64,000 nt of DNA from Miltoncostaea sp963771025. Its GTDB lineage: Bacteria; Actinomycetota; Thermoleophilia; Miltoncostaeales; Miltoncostaeaceae. The stretch spans positions 612,812-676,811 of the forward strand of contig CAVYRL010000008.1 of assembly GCA_963771025.1 (NCBI GenBank), written 5' to 3'. Each line of letters begins with the position of its first letter. The stretch's first letter is position 1. The notes beneath the pieces were generated by a model, which was given only the letters and a program-made list of their open reading frames with translations, was not told where the DNA came from and ran no database searches. Of this stretch, positions 16,422 through 25,126 are shown piece after piece. Made by a program: the position numbers and the translations under genes.

Positions 16422-16915
16422 CGACGCAGGCAACCAGGCAGGGGACGGTTCAGGTGTTCCGGGTGTCCATCGCGGCCAGCGCACAGGCCATCTGGGACGC
16501 GATCACGACTCCCGAGTGGAACGAGCGGTACGGATACCGCGTCCCGTCCGAGTACGAGTTGCGGCCGGGCGGCGCCTTCCGCTCCCTGGCCAATCGGGAA
16601 ATGCGCGAATACGGCGCCCCCGAGGTGGTCGTGGAGGGCGAGGTGATCGAGGTCGATCCACCCCACCGTCTGGTCCAGACATGGCGCATGCTCTTCGACG
16701 AGAGGCTCTCCAGCGAGCCTCTGACCCAGGTGACCTGGGAGATCGAAGATGGCGCCGACGGCATCTGCACCCTGACCGTGTCGCACGACCTGGAGGGCGC
16801 GCCGCTCCACGCCTCGGCGGTCTCGGGCGAGGACCCGCAGGCCGGTGGCGGCTGGATCGGGATCCTGGACGACCTCAAGCTGCTGCTCGAGACGGGCGCG
16901 GCGCGAGAGATCTGA
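16418..16915 (+). CDS. SRPBCC (AHSA1-like) domain protein
   Basis: The 165-residue protein is an SRPBCC/START-type ligand-binding fold. It has the typical start (VFRVSIAASAQAIWDAITTPEWNERY), the mid motif VEGEVIEVDPPHRLVQTW and a final GGGWIGILDDLKLLLETG helix. Proteins of this kind bind hydrophobic ligands and are usually regulated by the ArsR partner encoded immediately upstream. The ATG lies within the regulator's stop region (ATGTCATGA). Ligand unknown. Confidence 0.9.
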   Translation: MTTQATRQGTVQVFRVSIAASAQAIWDAITTPEWNERYGYRVPSEYELRPGGAFRSLANREMREYGAPEVVVEGEVIEVDPPHRLVQTWRMLFDERLSSEPLTQVTWEIEDGADGICTLTVSHDLEGAPLHASAVSGEDPQAGGGWIGILDDLKLLLETGAAREI

Positions 16916-16925
16916 GCCGGCGGAG

Positions 16926-16952
16926 ATGGAGGCCCCGGCACCGGGCCTCCAT
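16926..16952 (+). terminator. Strong hairpin after SRPBCC gene
   Basis: A perfect 10-pair stem (16926-16935 with 16943-16952) and a 7-base loop begin 11 bases after the stop codon. There is no T run, so it may be a terminator of the GC-hairpin type or an mRNA-stabilising end. Confidence 0.55.
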
Positions 16953-16958
16953 CCGCCC

Positions 16959-16989
16959 TTGACTTCATGTGCGCTTGAAGTCCTATCCT
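16959..16989 (+). promoter_or_regulatory. Promoter with overlapping inverted repeat
   Basis: TTGACT (16959-16964) and TATCCT (16984-16989) resemble -35 and -10 boxes, with a long 19-base spacer. A perfect inverted repeat, GACTTCA-N8-TGAAGTC (16961-16982), fills the spacer. This layout suggests a regulated promoter for the gene at 17030. Confidence 0.5.
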
Positions 16990-17029
16990 CGCTCGAGTCC
17001 AGTGGTCACCACCATTCGAGGAGAGCCGC

Positions 17030-17356
17030 ATGGCGACGACGCAGACGGCGAGCGAGCGCATCAGCCAGGAGGTGACCTCATGGCCGGGGGTCACCGCCGG
17101 CGATGGGTCGCGCGGAGAGTTCGGATTCCGGGTCGGTCGCCGCGAGATCGGTCACCTGCATGGCGATCACGTCTTCCACGCCGGCTTCCCGAAGGACGTG
17201 TGGCACGAGCTCCGCGCGCAGGGTCGCATCGGCGACCACCCGGTCTTCCCGGGGCGTCCCGGCTTCGGCGCGCGCAGGATCGCGACGGACGACGACGTGC
17301 GCGACGTCATCGCCATGCTGCGGCTCAACTACGACCGGGTCGCGCGCAACGACTGA
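17030..17356 (+). CDS. Luciferase-family protein (DUF5519-like)
   Basis: The 108-residue protein matches by eye the small luciferase-like DUF5519 proteins: SERISQEVTSWPGV, then GRREIGHLHGDHVFHAGFPKDVW, HPVFPGRPGFGARRI and DVRDVIAMLRLNYDR. The gene stands alone behind a promoter with an inverted repeat and has a GAGGAG ribosome site. Biochemical function is not known; the family name reflects remote similarity only. Confidence 0.82.
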   Translation: MATTQTASERISQEVTSWPGVTAGDGSRGEFGFRVGRREIGHLHGDHVFHAGFPKDVWHELRAQGRIGDHPVFPGRPGFGARRIATDDDVRDVIAMLRLNYDRVARND

Positions 17357-17765
17357 GGAAAGCCCGGTGGGGCGGGGTCTCCACCGATTGGAATTGTTCA
17401 TCACTTCGGCCTATGCTCGCAAAGGAATGCCGGTGCTGACGGCATCCCAAGACAGCACGGTTTTGGTCAGAAGGAGGTCGCCCCAGACCCCGGCGCCGCT
17501 TGTTCTCGCGAACGGAGCGCGCCATCCGGAGGGCACCCCTCACGATCCGCCCGCCAGACGATTCCCATCGCCGGCACGTCGGTAGATGGGGCCGCGCGAT
17601 GGCCACGGGTGGCCGCGCGAGGGTTGCGTTCGGCTCCGTGGCGAAGGGGATCGGCGTCGAGCCCGAGCGCGGGCGGCTGATCGGGGTGGCCGCCGGGGCC
17701 GGCCCGCCGGATGGGCGGCGGCACCGCCCCGCCCCGCCGAGCGTGAACCTGGAGACGGCCGGCGC
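17357..17765. other. Intergenic region, no confident gene
   Basis: The left part is relatively AT-rich and has a short hairpin (ATGCCG...CGGCAT near 17428-17444). A frame whose end overlaps the next ATG (from an ATG at 17599) could encode a 56-residue basic peptide, but its composition is not convincing. Confidence 0.4.
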
Positions 17766-18065
17766 ATGAGCGAGCCGTCGCGACATCGGATCGACCGGCT
17801 CGACTACTTCCCCGGCGTCGGGGAGATCGCGTGGGCGCGGGTCACCGGCCAGGACGAGCCCGTCAAGATCGTCGCGTGGTCCCTCGATCGCACGACGGCG
17901 AGCAACCACCTGCCCGCCTCGGGGCCCTTCCGCTGGTGGGCCCTCGTTCAGGACATGTCGGGACAGCTGGTGACAGTGTCCCTGGCAGAACTGGTGCCGA
18001 TGGGGGACGCGCACCCCCTGGACGACACGACGCTTCCGGTGTGGTGGGACGGCGTCACCGACTGA
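17766..18065 (+). CDS. Hypothetical protein
   Basis: A 99-residue protein with a tryptophan-rich, well mixed composition (FRWWALVQDMSGQLVTVSLAELVPMGD), which supports real coding. No domain is recognised; it might be a small beta-rich fold. It converges on the following minus-strand gene with 19 bases between stops. Confidence 0.6.
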   Translation: MSEPSRHRIDRLDYFPGVGEIAWARVTGQDEPVKIVAWSLDRTTASNHLPASGPFRWWALVQDMSGQLVTVSLAELVPMGDAHPLDDTTLPVWWDGVTD

Positions 18066-18084
18066 CCGGCGTCCGCCCCGCCGC

Positions 18085-18531
18085 TCAGGCGGCCTGCTCC
18101 ACCTCGAACGCCACCCTGCCCCGCTCCTCGCCTTCGATCAGGCACCGAACGGCATAGCGCCCGGGCTCGCCGAGCTCGGCACGCACCGGGAACACCAGCG
18201 GCACGGTGAGCGGAGCGCCCTCGCGCCAGCCGGCCGGCGGCGTGCTCTCCAACTCGGCGCGCAGGCGGAATCCGCCGGCGACGGCCCCGTCGGCGTCGGC
18301 CAGCTCCAGCTGTAGCCGGTACGGCACCTCGAGAAGCGGCCACGGCACGGCGAGGATCATGGCGACGCTCGCGTCCAGGCCGGTCGGAAGGCGCCCGCGG
18401 AGGCAGTCGAAGCCTCCGCCCATCACGAACAGCTTCCCGTCGCTCACCTGAGCGCTCTCAGCCAGAAGCAGGCTGGTCAGCTCGATGCGCGACGGCCACA
18501 GGAGATCCTGGCTCTCGTGCGAGAAGGTCAC
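18085..18531 (-). CDS. DUF6941-like protein
   Basis: The protein (about 148 residues from a GTG at 18531; the frame stays open to 18597) has LTSLLLAESAQVSDGKLFVMGGGFDCL near its start. This resembles the small beta-sandwich DUF6941 family (LxDxAQVxxGKLxVxGGGW). The later part alternates strands (YRLQLELADADGAVAGGF, YAVRCLIEGEERGRVAFEV). Function unknown. The GTG is favoured by a GGGAG ribosome site, but the start is not certain. Confidence 0.65.
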   Translation of the reverse strand: MTFSHESQDLLWPSRIELTSLLLAESAQVSDGKLFVMGGGFDCLRGRLPTGLDASVAMILAVPWPLLEVPYRLQLELADADGAVAGGFRLRAELESTPPAGWREGAPLTVPLVFPVRAELGEPGRYAVRCLIEGEERGRVAFEVEQAA

Positions 18532-18836
18532 GACGGCCACTCCCAACGCGTGGCGGTTTTCCGGTTCAATCGGCCGCCTCGGGCGCGGCATGAGCACTGC
18601 GGCGGACGCCGTGGCGGCGAGTGCGCATCAAGAAGGCCCGTCGCTTGCTCGGCTGCCGTCATCGCCGCGCCCTCGGCCTCCTCGTAGGTCTCCCCGCTGT
18701 GTCGGGCGATCGTACCCCCTGGACGCGCGTTCTGGCAGCCTCGCCGGGCGTGCCGTGACGGGCGGCCGCCATCGGCTTCCGGATCGCGAGCGCGCCGATG
18801 CCGGCGGCCGGCGCCGCTGCCGGAGCGGTCGGCCGT

Positions 18837-19082
18837 TCAGTCGGCAGCCGCACCCGCCGGCTGCCCGTGCGAGATGGGCTTCGGCGACCCGGCCGACCTC
18901 TGGACCCAGAAGGCGCGCGCCTCGCCGCGCAGCGACGCGGCCGCCGCCAGCTCGTGGGCGCGTGCCTCCGCAAGCTCCCGGCCGAGGTAGCAGTTGGGCT
19001 TGGCGGCCAGATCGGTCGTGTCCGGACCGTCCCCGCCGAGGACCGTCTCCAGCACCAGGTAGCTCGCGCCCGATATCGCCAT
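18837..19082 (-). CDS. Small hypothetical protein
   Basis: The 81-residue protein starts at an ATG with a good ribosome site (GAGAGGAAG). It contains SYLVLETVLGGDGPDTTDL and a helical AEARAHELAAAASLRGEARAF, with a loose tail. No family recognised. The 5' extension in the same frame looks non-coding. Confidence 0.5.
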   Translation of the reverse strand: MAISGASYLVLETVLGGDGPDTTDLAAKPNCYLGRELAEARAHELAAAASLRGEARAFWVQRSAGSPKPISHGQPAGAAAD

Positions 19083-19840
19083 GACCGCTTCCTCTCCGCG
19101 CCGCCGGTTGCTTGGGTGCGGCGAGTATCCGACGGAGTACCAGCGGGCTCCACGGCCGTTCGGGGAGATCGCGGCGCCGATCCCCTCCCGTCCGGCCCCA
19201 TCCATTCGTACAGCCTGGACGGTTCGGCTACGTCGGCCGCCTCCGCCGCGCCCCGGCGAGGATCGTCCGGCGAGATGCCCCTCGAAGGGTCATCCAGCGG
19301 CCTGGCCCGGGAGGAGGCGCGACCGGAGGGTCGCTGAGCATGGTGGCCATGTCGGCCTCCGTGAAGACGCGCGGCCGGTTGGACTCCGGACCGGCCTCGG
19401 CGACCGGGGGAGGGCACGCGCGGTGACGACTCAGGCGGCGGCGCACCAACGACGGCCACGCCCGGAGGCGCAGCAGCACGCGCGCCCGACCCCACGGCCC
19501 GGGCGCCCCGGGCCCGGCGGGTGCGGAGAACGACGGCCGGTCACCGCTCATACGTAAGTCGCATGTCCGAGTTTGTGTCGCACGACGTCAGATATGTGGG
19601 AGAAGTCTTACGCGTCGGGCGCGACAACGCCATCGGTGGACGGCCAGGGTTCACGATGTGACCCACGGCCATTACGCCTCGGACCCGCGCCGGCCCGAGG
19701 CGCGGGCCTACTCCACGACGGCGGCGCGCCGGGGGTCCTGCGCGTCGGACGAAGGCCCGGGGCCCTCCGAGGAGCCGATCGGGATGCCCACCCGGGTTTC
19801 GCGGGTGGATCGTCCGCCGATCCTGCGGTGGCGGTATCGG
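19083..19840. other. Long stretch without a confident gene
   Basis: About 760 bases between a small hypothetical gene and the LigD-type gene. All longer frames give Arg/Pro/Gly-rich peptides without domains. A 32-codon frame at 19563-19661 (beginning MSEFVSHDVRYVGEVLRVGR) has protein-like composition and might be a fragment or micro-gene. The DNA around 19550-19660 is less GC-rich than its surroundings. Confidence 0.4.
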
Positions 19841-20743
19841 TCATCGCCTCAGGGCGCGGCGGGCCGGCCCGATCGACCGCGCGTGTCGCGTGATCTCCCT
19901 CCATGGATCGCCGCCGTGGGCGAGGCGCTCCCCGATCGTCGCGACGGTCCAGCCGCGGGGGTCGAGGGAGGGATCGTCGAGCTCCTCCCACCGCAGAGGA
20001 GTGGCGACGGGGGCGGTGGGCAGTGGCCGCACCGCGTAGGGCGCGACGGCGTGCTGGCCGTAGGCGGTGCGGTTGACGTCCACGAAGATCCGCTCGCCGC
20101 GGCGCTCGCGGCGGAACGCGACGGTCAGGCCCTCGGGATCCTGCTCCACCAGGGCGGCGGCCACCTCGCCGGCGAAGTCGTGGACGTCGGGGAAACGGGC
20201 GGTGCGGCGCAGCGGGACGACGACATGGAGGCCACGCGACCCCGTGGTCATGGCGAATGGCGAGAGCCCGATCTCGCGCAGCAGGTCGCCGAGGCGCCGG
20301 GCCGCCGCGCGCACCTCGCCGAACCGCTGCGTTGACGGATCGAGGTCGAAGATCAGCCGGTCCGGCTGCTCCAGCCGGTCGGCACGGCTCGTCCAGACAT
20401 GCGGCGTGATCACGTTCTGGCCCGCCAGATACACGAGGGTCGCGGCGTCGTCCGCCAGCACGTGGCGAACGACGCCGCCCTCCCGCTTGGGCACCTCGGC
20501 CCTCGCGATCCAGTCCGGAAAATGCCGCGGGGCGTCCTTCAGGAAGAAGCCGTCCGCGGTGATTCCCTGGGGGAAGCTCTGGAGGGCCAGCGGACGCCCC
20601 CGGACATGGGGCACCATCACGTCGGCGACGTCGGCGTAGTGGCGCGCGAGGTCGTGCTTGGTGAGGCGGGCCTCCGGGAACATGACGCGATCGGCATGGC
20701 TGATCGGGATGGTCCGGCGGCCGACCGTGATCGCATCTGTCAC
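19841..20743 (-). CDS. LigD-type DNA polymerase/primase domain protein
   Basis: The 300-residue protein is a stand-alone LigD polymerase (PolDom) of bacterial non-homologous end joining. Motifs include the catalytic DxD in LIFDLDPS, the SRGLHVVVPL nucleotide-binding loop, and GQHAVAPYAVRPLP near the end with the third acidic residue in IFVDVNR. It starts KHDLARHYADVADVMVPHVRGRPLAL, typical of the family. The GTG at 20743 overlaps the stop of a frame that carries a DNA-ligase remnant. No Ku gene is in the window. Confidence 0.9.
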   Translation of the reverse strand: MTDAITVGRRTIPISHADRVMFPEARLTKHDLARHYADVADVMVPHVRGRPLALQSFPQGITADGFFLKDAPRHFPDWIARAEVPKREGGVVRHVLADDAATLVYLAGQNVITPHVWTSRADRLEQPDRLIFDLDPSTQRFGEVRAAARRLGDLLREIGLSPFAMTTGSRGLHVVVPLRRTARFPDVHDFAGEVAAALVEQDPEGLTVAFRRERRGERIFVDVNRTAYGQHAVAPYAVRPLPTAPVATPLRWEELDDPSLDPRGWTVATIGERLAHGGDPWREITRHARSIGPARRALRR

Positions 20744-21027
20744 TCGCGCAGCGTAGCCCTGGTGCAGCCGGTGCCGGCCGTGCCCGCGTCGCGCCGGCGG
20801 CCGTCCGCGACGCGGCCCGGCAACGGGCCCTCGCGCGCCCGCAGCGGCAGCGCCGTGGTGTCGTGGCGGATGCCGTACCGCCTTCGCTCGAGCACCCACG
20901 CGGGATCCGAGAGCCGCTCGTCGGTGAGCGTCGCGGCCATCGGCGCGAGAGCGTCGGCAGGCGCCGCGCGGGCGAGCAGGTCGCGCCCGGGGTCGGGGAG
21001 TCGGTCGAGCCGGCGCACACCGACCAT
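20740..21027 (-). pseudogene. Remnant of an ATP-dependent DNA ligase N-terminus
   Basis: Within this 95-codon frame the segment LAPMAATLTDERLSDPAWVLER followed by RRYGIR matches the start of LigC/LigD-type adenylation domains, where the expected continuation is E-x-K-x-D-G. Here the catalytic lysine and the Asp are lost (RRRYG), and the rest of the ligase is absent. The frame's stop overlaps the start of the polymerase gene, so it may be a decayed ligase gene that now serves as a coupled upstream frame. Whether it is translated is unknown. Confidence 0.5.
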
Positions 21028-21062
21028 ATTCCCCCGCCGCGCCGCGGCGGATCATCCCCCGG

Positions 21063-22781
21063 TCAGCGCGCCGTGGTCATGGCGAGGATCTCCTCGACCG
21101 GCCCGGGTCGTCCGACGTGGTACCCCTGCGCGTAGTCGACGCCCGCGTCGGCGAGCAGCCGGGTGGTCTCCTCGTCCCCGACGAACTCGGCGATGGTCTC
21201 CTTGCCCATCCCCCTGGCGATCGTGACGATCGCCTGCACCACGAGCCGATCGGTCGAGCTCAAGGCCAGGCCGCGGATGAAATCGCCGTCGATCTTGATG
21301 TAGTCGAACGGCAGGTGCTTGAGGTAGTAGAACGAGCCGAACCCGGCCCCGAAGTCATCGAGCGCGAACCGGCATCCCAGCCGCCGCAGGCGCTCGGCGA
21401 AACGCTGCGCGTCATCGAGGTTCGCGACGGCGGCGGTCTCGGTGATCTCGAAGATCAGCGCGCGGGGATCGATCCCCGTCACGGCGAGGCGCCGCTCGAT
21501 GAAGGCGGCCAGAGCCTGGTCGCCGATCGACTTGCCCGACAGGTTCACCTCGAGCAGCGGGGTGCGCCCCTCGGCCGAGTGGGCGGCGATCAGGGAGATG
21601 GCCTGATCGACGACCCAGAGGTCGATCTCCTGGATCAGGTCGAACCGTTCCGCGACGTAGAGGAACGCGCCCGGCATGAGCAGCTCGCCGGATCCGTCGT
21701 CCTGAAGCCGCACCAGCAACTCGTACTGCGACGTCTCCCCGGTGGCGACGTTGACGATCGGCTGAGCGTGCAGACGCAGGCGGCCCTCGGCCAGGCCTCG
21801 GCGCAGGCGGCCCGCCTCGTCCAGACGACTCGGATAGTGCGGGTGGCTCGACGCGGGCCGGTAGACGCTGACGCGGTCGCGGCCCGCCTCCTTGGCCTCG
21901 AACATGGCCTGGTCCGCGTACGCCAGCAGCTGCGCACCGCTCAGCCCCCGCTCCAGCAGGGCGACGCCGACGCTGGCGGTCATCGGGATGGTCTTCTCGC
22001 CGAGCGTCGCGACGTGCTGGCGGACGCCCTTGACCAGCGCCTCCGCCACGTGGCTGGCCTTGTTGACGTCGGCGCGGGGGAGCAGCAGGGCGAACTCGTC
22101 GCCGCTGAGGCGCGCGAGGACGTCCGACCTGCGTGACCTGCGGCGCAGCTCGGCCGAGATCGCACGCAGCAGGTCGTCTCCCGCCTTGTGCCCGAAGGTG
22201 TCGTTGACCTCTTTGAAGTGATCCAGATCCATCATCAGGACGGCGCCGTCCGGCCGGTAGCGGGCGGAACGCTCGACGTGCTGCAGCAGCTCCTGATCGA
22301 AGCGGCGGCGGTTGAACAGACCGGTGAGCGCGTCGTGGTCCATGAGGAAGTCGTATTGGGCGGCCTTCGCCCGGCGCTCCGAGATGTCCTGTACCTGAAG
22401 GATCAGGTGGAGAGGCGCCCCGGAGGGATGGTGGACCAGCGAGGCGGTGATCTGCACCCACACCTCATCTCCCCCGGCGAAGATCCGCTTCTCGACGCCG
22501 TAGCTCGGGATCAGGCCGTCCAGGAGCCGGCGGTGGTCCTCGTACTCCAGGTCGAGGTCCTCCGGGTGCGTGATCGTGGCCATCGGCGTGACCATCAGTT
22601 CGGCGCGCGAGAGGCGTGTCAGCTCGCACAGCGCATGATTGACCTGCAGCCAGTGTCCGTGGAGATCCAAGACGCCCATGCCGATGGCGGCCTCCTCGAA
22701 GACCCCGGCGATCCGCTCGCGGCGCCTGTTGACGGCCGGACTGGTTCCGAGGCGCGTCCAGGTAACCGAAGTCGAACCCAT
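21063..22781 (-). CDS. PAS-GGDEF-EAL cyclic-di-GMP protein
   Basis: The 572-residue protein has a PAS domain (about residues 20-140), a GGDEF domain (about 150-310) and an EAL domain (about 325-565). The cyclase motif is SGDEF, a common variant that may still be active. The phosphodiesterase domain shows YELLVR at the EAL position, NLSG, EITETA, LDDFGAGFGSF with KIDGDFI, and a late Glu (AEF), so most metal ligands remain. It therefore probably makes and/or breaks c-di-GMP in response to a PAS signal. ATG at 22781 has a GGGAGGAC ribosome site. No membrane segments. Confidence 0.92.
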   Translation of the reverse strand: MGSTSVTWTRLGTSPAVNRRRERIAGVFEEAAIGMGVLDLHGHWLQVNHALCELTRLSRAELMVTPMATITHPEDLDLEYEDHRRLLDGLIPSYGVEKRIFAGGDEVWVQITASLVHHPSGAPLHLILQVQDISERRAKAAQYDFLMDHDALTGLFNRRRFDQELLQHVERSARYRPDGAVLMMDLDHFKEVNDTFGHKAGDDLLRAISAELRRRSRRSDVLARLSGDEFALLLPRADVNKASHVAEALVKGVRQHVATLGEKTIPMTASVGVALLERGLSGAQLLAYADQAMFEAKEAGRDRVSVYRPASSHPHYPSRLDEAGRLRRGLAEGRLRLHAQPIVNVATGETSQYELLVRLQDDGSGELLMPGAFLYVAERFDLIQEIDLWVVDQAISLIAAHSAEGRTPLLEVNLSGKSIGDQALAAFIERRLAVTGIDPRALIFEITETAAVANLDDAQRFAERLRRLGCRFALDDFGAGFGSFYYLKHLPFDYIKIDGDFIRGLALSSTDRLVVQAIVTIARGMGKETIAEFVGDEETTRLLADAGVDYAQGYHVGRPGPVEEILAMTTAR

Positions 22782-22959
22782 CGATGCGTCCTCCCACGAG
22801 GACGCCGCCGGGGTCCGGGGCAGCGAGTGTGTGAACAATCGGTGCCGATCGCCGCATTTATTGCGGCCTTGCGGTCTTATATCGCACTCGGGTCGTCCAA
22901 CCAAACGGATGTCGCCGGTCCCCGCGCTGTTCTTCCTTCCCCGCGAGGGTGCTTCAGCA

Positions 22960-22985
22960 ATTACCTCCTCTTGCCGATAGGTAAT
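22960..22985. promoter_or_regulatory. Inverted repeat in divergent intergenic region
   Basis: ATTACCT-N12-AGGTAAT is a perfect 7-base inverted repeat between the c-di-GMP gene (minus) and the gene at 23016 (plus). It could be an operator. No factor can be named. Confidence 0.35.
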
Positions 22986-23015
22986 CGGCCAGGCCAGGGG
23001 TGCGGGGGGTGCGGG

Positions 23016-23390
23016 ATGTCCCGACGATCACGACGGCGTGACGCGCTCGTGCAGAGCCTCCAGCAGGCGGCGGACCGGGCGTCGTCCGGGGACGGCCTCC
23101 TGATGCTCGAGAACGACGAGTTGGTGTGGGCCACGTATCTCTTCCACCGCTTCCGGCACCACGAGGCCGAGCTGATGGCCACCCACGAGGTGGGCCTGCG
23201 CCTGTCCGAGCACGGGATGGCCACGGAGATGCGCGGCCTGGTCATCGGTCAGCAGGGTCGTCATATGAGCGACCGCGCGGCCCTCGAATCGCCCGTCGCC
23301 GGGCGCCTGCTGGCGAAGGTCGGGGTTTCGCCCTACGGCGAGCGCAGCGGGCCGGATGCCGCTGTCGCCGGCTCGTCGCCCTCCTCCTGA
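23016..23390 (+). CDS. Hypothetical protein
   Basis: A 124-residue, mostly helical protein (LVQSLQQAADRASS, LVWATYLFHRFRHHEAELMATHEVGLRLSEHG) with a flexible tail. No family recognised. Its 3' end overlaps the end of the convergent cytochrome b561 gene by 58 bases, which is unusual and may mean the true end products have redundant tails. ATG at 23016 follows a G-rich stretch. Confidence 0.5.
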   Translation: MSRRSRRRDALVQSLQQAADRASSGDGLLMLENDELVWATYLFHRFRHHEAELMATHEVGLRLSEHGMATEMRGLVIGQQGRHMSDRAALESPVAGRLLAKVGVSPYGERSGPDAAVAGSSPSS

Positions 23391-24010
23391 GCGACCCACT
23401 TCGCGTGGTGCTCGCGCGCCCACTCACGATCCACGTCTCCGATCACCATCCCCCTGAGCGCGTGGCGGGTCGAGCGATGGACGACCGCGAGATAGACGTG
23501 CCCGACCACGAGCACCACGAGGCTCCAGGTGGCCCAGTCGTGCACGATCACCGTCCCGGCGAACCGGTAGCGCGTGTTGCGCTCGCCCAGGAGAAGCAAC
23601 ACGCCGGTGATGGCCAGGACCACCATCAGCCCGCCGACCAGGGCGGAGTTGATCTTCTGCCCGGCGTTGAATCGCCCCTGGGGTGGCGCCGGAGCGGGGC
23701 GCCACAGGCGCGACCAGCCGAACAGCCAGCGTCGGTCGTCGCGGTCGAATCGGTCCAGGTCGCGCATGGTGGCCCGGAGGCGCGGCCAGTGGGCGGCGAA
23801 CAGGGCCAGCACCCCGGCGGCGAGGGCGATCGCCGCGTCGACGTGCCAGGCCTTCGCCACGGGGCGCGGCACCAGCGTCGCGAGATCGGGGACGAACAGG
23901 GCCAGTCCGGTGGCGAGCATCACGAGGAAGGTGACGGCGAGCAGCCAGTGGAGGGAGCGTTCGGCTCCCGAGAAACGCGCGATCCTCCCCTGTCCGCGGG
24001 AGTCAGTCAC
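23333..24010 (-). CDS. Cytochrome b561-type membrane subunit
   Basis: The 225-residue protein has four membrane segments with histidines suited to bind two hemes: SLHWLLAV in helix 1, AWHVDAAI in helix 2, IVHDWATW and GHVYLAVVH in the later helices. The layout resembles the cytochrome b subunit of formate dehydrogenase or the MsrQ/thiosulfate reductase type. The GTG at 24010 overlaps the stop of the molybdopterin enzyme gene, so the two are likely partners: heme b would feed electrons to, or take them from, the molybdenum protein. Confidence 0.88.
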   Translation of the reverse strand: MTDSRGQGRIARFSGAERSLHWLLAVTFLVMLATGLALFVPDLATLVPRPVAKAWHVDAAIALAAGVLALFAAHWPRLRATMRDLDRFDRDDRRWLFGWSRLWRPAPAPPQGRFNAGQKINSALVGGLMVVLAITGVLLLLGERNTRYRFAGTVIVHDWATWSLVVLVVGHVYLAVVHRSTRHALRGMVIGDVDREWAREHHAKWVAQEEGDEPATAASGPLRSP

Positions 24011-24731
24011 CAATGCCGTTGGAGCGCCCCACCCAGGCGTTGACGTCGTAGCCGCGCTGTTCCCAGTAGCCCAGGCCGGCGTCGGCATCGAAGCGGATTC
24101 GTGACAGCCACTTGACGCCCTTGTAGCCGTACATCTGAGGGATGACCACGCGCAGCGGCGCACCGTGGATCCGCTCGAGGGGGCGCCCGTCCATGTGGCG
24201 GGCCACCAGGACGTCCTTGACCAGGAACTGCTCGAGCGAGATCTGGTCGACGTACGGCTCCTCCAGCGAGAAGAAGGTGACGTACCTGGCGCTCGGCATC
24301 GGAGCGACGAGGGCGGTGATCGCCGCCGGCCGGATGCCCTCCCAGTGCACGCGGGGGACGGTCCATCCGGTGACGCAGTGGAAGTCGGAGATCTGCGCAC
24401 TGCCCGGCATCGCGGTGACCTGCGCCCAGGAGAGGGTCGCCGGCCGCTCCACCAGGCCGTCGATCCGAAGGTTGTAGCTCGCGGGACGAAAGGTCGGCAT
24501 CGGGGGCGCGACGTTGTAGATGCGCCACCCGCCACCGGAGATGGCCGACGTGATCGAGTCGGGAACCACCGCGGAGAACGTGCTGTTCACCGTCCCCACG
24601 ATCCTGGGCGCCACGAAGATCCCCCCGACGCCGAGGGCGACCATGCCGAGGAAGGCGGCGCGACCGATCGGGAGCTCCGACCGGGGAACCTCACGGGGGG
24701 ACTCGCGCGCGGGGCCGTCGTCAACGTCCAT
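24003..24731 (-). CDS. Molybdopterin-dependent oxidoreductase (sulfite oxidase/MsrP fold)
   Basis: The 242-residue protein has one N-terminal membrane segment (FLGMVALGVGGIFVA) that anchors or exports it, then a sulfite oxidase-type molybdopterin domain. The Mo-ligating cysteine is in FHCVTGW; further family segments are ALSWAQVTAMP-like, VHWEGIRPAAI, YVTFFSLEEPYVDQISL and HGAPLRVVIPQMYGYKGVKWLSRI. It resembles YedY/MsrP, but is short and lacks a clear RR export motif. It is translationally coupled to the cytochrome b561 gene. Substrate unknown. Confidence 0.9.
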   Translation of the reverse strand: MDVDDGPARESPREVPRSELPIGRAAFLGMVALGVGGIFVAPRIVGTVNSTFSAVVPDSITSAISGGGWRIYNVAPPMPTFRPASYNLRIDGLVERPATLSWAQVTAMPGSAQISDFHCVTGWTVPRVHWEGIRPAAITALVAPMPSARYVTFFSLEEPYVDQISLEQFLVKDVLVARHMDGRPLERIHGAPLRVVIPQMYGYKGVKWLSRIRFDADAGLGYWEQRGYDVNAWVGRSNGIGD

Positions 24732-24820
24732 GGGATCGTTTCTAGGGGACCCTGATTACGATTCCCTGAATTCGTGGGCGTCCGGGTCCGCGGACCGGTC
24801 GGGTTCGTGGCGTGGTCGGC

Positions 24821-25126
24821 TCACGCCCGCGCCCGCCGACGCCCGGTCGCGACGACCACACCGCAGGCGGCTGCGGCGACCCCCCACAGCGGCGCCAGCG
24901 CGTAGGCGAGGATCAGCCCCCAGCCCAGGAGGCCGGCCGCGAGGGCCGCGACGCCCGAGACACGCCGCGGTGGGGCCACGCACGCGGCCGCCGCGGCCGC
25001 ACCGACCAGCCACAGCAGCACGGCCGCGCCCAGCAGCACGGGGAATGCCCCCGGAAACCCGAGGAGCGGCACGGCCACGGCTCCCGCCACGCCGGCGGCC
25101 GCCAGCACGCCACCAACGACGCGCAT
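24821..25126 (-). CDS. Small integral membrane protein
   Basis: A 101-residue protein almost entirely made of three to four hydrophobic helices rich in Ala, Val and Gly. No family recognised. Its ATG overlaps the stop of the metallophosphoesterase gene (ATGA), placing it firmly in the operon. Confidence 0.6.
   Translation of the reverse strand: MRVVGGVLAAAGVAGAVAVPLLGFPGAFPVLLGAAVLLWLVGAAAAAACVAPPRRVSGVAALAAGLLGWGLILAYALAPLWGVAAAACGVVVATGRRRARA

Noticed and set aside
17500..17769. Plus-strand frame overlapping the next ATG
   Set aside because: Basic, Pro/Gly-rich peptide without a domain; the overlap alone is not enough.
22765..22785. AGTCGAACCCAT at the start of the c-di-GMP gene, resembling the tRNA-Cys T arm
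   Set aside because: Match stops after 12 bases and there is no acceptor part; probably chance.
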